Source: JAKOQB01 sp036824465
Lineage (GTDB): Bacteria; Pseudomonadota; Gammaproteobacteria; Burkholderiales; Burkholderiaceae_F
DNA length: 16,357 nt
Reading direction: 5' to 3'
Assembly (NCBI GenBank): GCA_036824465.1
Contig: DAITAC010000088.1
Coordinates: 1-16,357 of the forward strand
Positions 15,673 through 16,357 of the stretch are shown in pieces (position 1 is the first letter of the stretch; the number at the start of each line of letters is the position of its first letter). A program made the position numbers and the translations under genes. The notes beneath the pieces were generated by a model that was not told the origin of the DNA, searched no databases, and saw only the letters and a list, made by a program, of their open reading frames with translations.

Positions 15673-16245
15673 ATGACAGTGCCGCGGGAAGTCCTCGACT
15701 TCTGGTTCGGCGCGCCGGGATCGGCCGAGCACGGCAAGGCGCGCGACTTCTGGTTCAGAAAGTCACTGGCGAACGACGATGCGATTCGCTCGCGTTTCGG
15801 CGTCGATGTGGAAGCTGCGCTGCGCGGAGAATGCGACACCTGGGATGAATCCGTCGACGGCATGCGTGCGCTGATCCTTCTGCTCGACCAGTTCACGCGC
15901 AACATCTTTCGTGATACGCCGCGCGCATTTGCTGGCGACGTGCGCGCGCTCAAGCTTGCACAGTGGCTTGTGGCGCGGGGCGAGGATCGGAAGCTGGCGC
16001 CGATGGAACGCTGGTTTGTCTATCTGCCGTTCGAGCATTCCGAATCGATCGAGGTTCAGCGCGAATCGCTGCGCCTGTTCGGCGAACTCGCCGCTGCCGG
16101 GCATCCCGACGCGCTGACGTGGGCGCGGAAGCACTACGACGTCATCGCGCACTTCGGCCGATTTCCGCATCGCAATCGGATCCTCGGCCGCGCATCGACG
16201 GCCGAGGAGATCGATTACCTGGCGCAGCCCGGCGCAGGATTCTGA
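15673..16245 (+). CDS. DUF924 family protein
   Basis: This 190-aa protein belongs to the DUF924 family, all-helical with a TPR-like look, and has no established function. Recognised segments are VLDFWFGAPG at the start, ARDFWFRKS, the LLLDQFTRNIFRDTPRAFAGD block (the family's most conserved stretch), MERWFVYLPFEHSES and HYDVIAHFGRFPHRNRILGR near the end. The length is normal for the family. An AGGCGG ribosome-binding site lies before the ATG, which is 8 bases after the tricorn stop, so the two are almost certainly co-transcribed. Nothing in the sequence suggests a catalytic activity. Confidence 0.93.
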   Translation: MTVPREVLDFWFGAPGSAEHGKARDFWFRKSLANDDAIRSRFGVDVEAALRGECDTWDESVDGMRALILLLDQFTRNIFRDTPRAFAGDVRALKLAQWLVARGEDRKLAPMERWFVYLPFEHSESIEVQRESLRLFGELAAAGHPDALTWARKHYDVIAHFGRFPHRNRILGRASTAEEIDYLAQPGAGF

Positions 16246-16357
16246 GACGCCAGCAATGCGGCGCCGCTTTGATCTGACCGCGTTCTCCGGCCAAGAGCCC
16301 GCGAGCGATTCAAACTCGAACGCACCGCACTGAACGGTGCCGGCAGCTATCGCTAGC
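16246..16357. other. Downstream intergenic tail, no gene recognised
   Basis: The last 112 bases hold no convincing gene. A weak inverted repeat, GCACCG (16322-16327) and CGGTGC (16335-16340), has a 7-base loop and no T-run. A 25-codon plus-strand frame from 16257 and an open minus-strand frame to the window edge are unsupported. An end of a convergent gene beyond the edge cannot be excluded. Confidence 0.5.

Noticed and set aside
1..16357. CRISPR array, tRNA/rRNA, insertion sequence, integrase, toxin-antitoxin or defence genes
   Set aside because: No repeat-spacer pattern, cloverleaf, transposase, integrase or known defence motif was seen on either strand.

Overview
The window is GC-rich (roughly two thirds G+C by eye), densely coded proteobacterial chromosome. 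The gene content is ordinary core metabolism with no phage, plasmid, IS, CRISPR or RNA genes: nicotinate phosphoribosyltransferase, a polyhydroxyalkanoate (PHA) granule-region protein, a bacterial acyl-CoA-binding protein, a WS/DGAT-type acyltransferase and AlaX. This suggests a betaproteobacterium, probably Burkholderiales-like, but that is inference. A run of exactly 100 N (11439-11538) marks a scaffold join, so this is a draft or metagenome assembly.

Layout. (A) 1-1857, plus strand: the 3' part of pncB (NAD salvage), then an unrecognised 229-aa protein. (B) 1994-5213, plus strand: a tight set of class I aminotransferase, LutC-like LUD-domain protein, D-2-hydroxyacid dehydrogenase and PHA-system protein. 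It is preceded by a TATAAT box so close to the ATG that the message may be nearly leaderless. (C) 9719 to 5216, minus strand: acyl-CoA-binding protein, a GC-rich hairpin, then a complete ABC importer (periplasmic binding protein, fused two-domain permease, ATPase) of the Fe(III)/phosphonate/phosphoglycerate/thiamine superfamily. Groups B and C converge with 2 bp between stop codons. (D) 9841-16245, plus strand: WS/DGAT acyltransferase (its C-terminal tail is lost in the gap), AlaX alanyl-tRNA editing hydrolase, a full-length tricorn protease homologue and a DUF924 protein.

How the genes fit together. The acyl-CoA-binding protein and the WS/DGAT acyltransferase are divergent across a 121-bp region holding a perfect 12-bp palindrome, and both handle acyl-CoA. 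With the PHA protein this points to storage-lipid metabolism. The aminotransferase, LutC-like protein and hydroxyacid dehydrogenase could interconvert amino, keto and hydroxy acids, but no LutA or LutB is present here.

The most notable item is the tricorn homologue at 12461. Its Ser-His, Ser-Asp and Glu active-site positions keep nearly the spacing recalled for the archaeal enzyme, including the Asp that sets specificity for basic residues. It has its own predicted promoter and a possible 20-codon leader ORF ending 2 nt before its ATG. I found no convincing new multi-gene defence or mobile system. The rest is mostly recognisable housekeeping.
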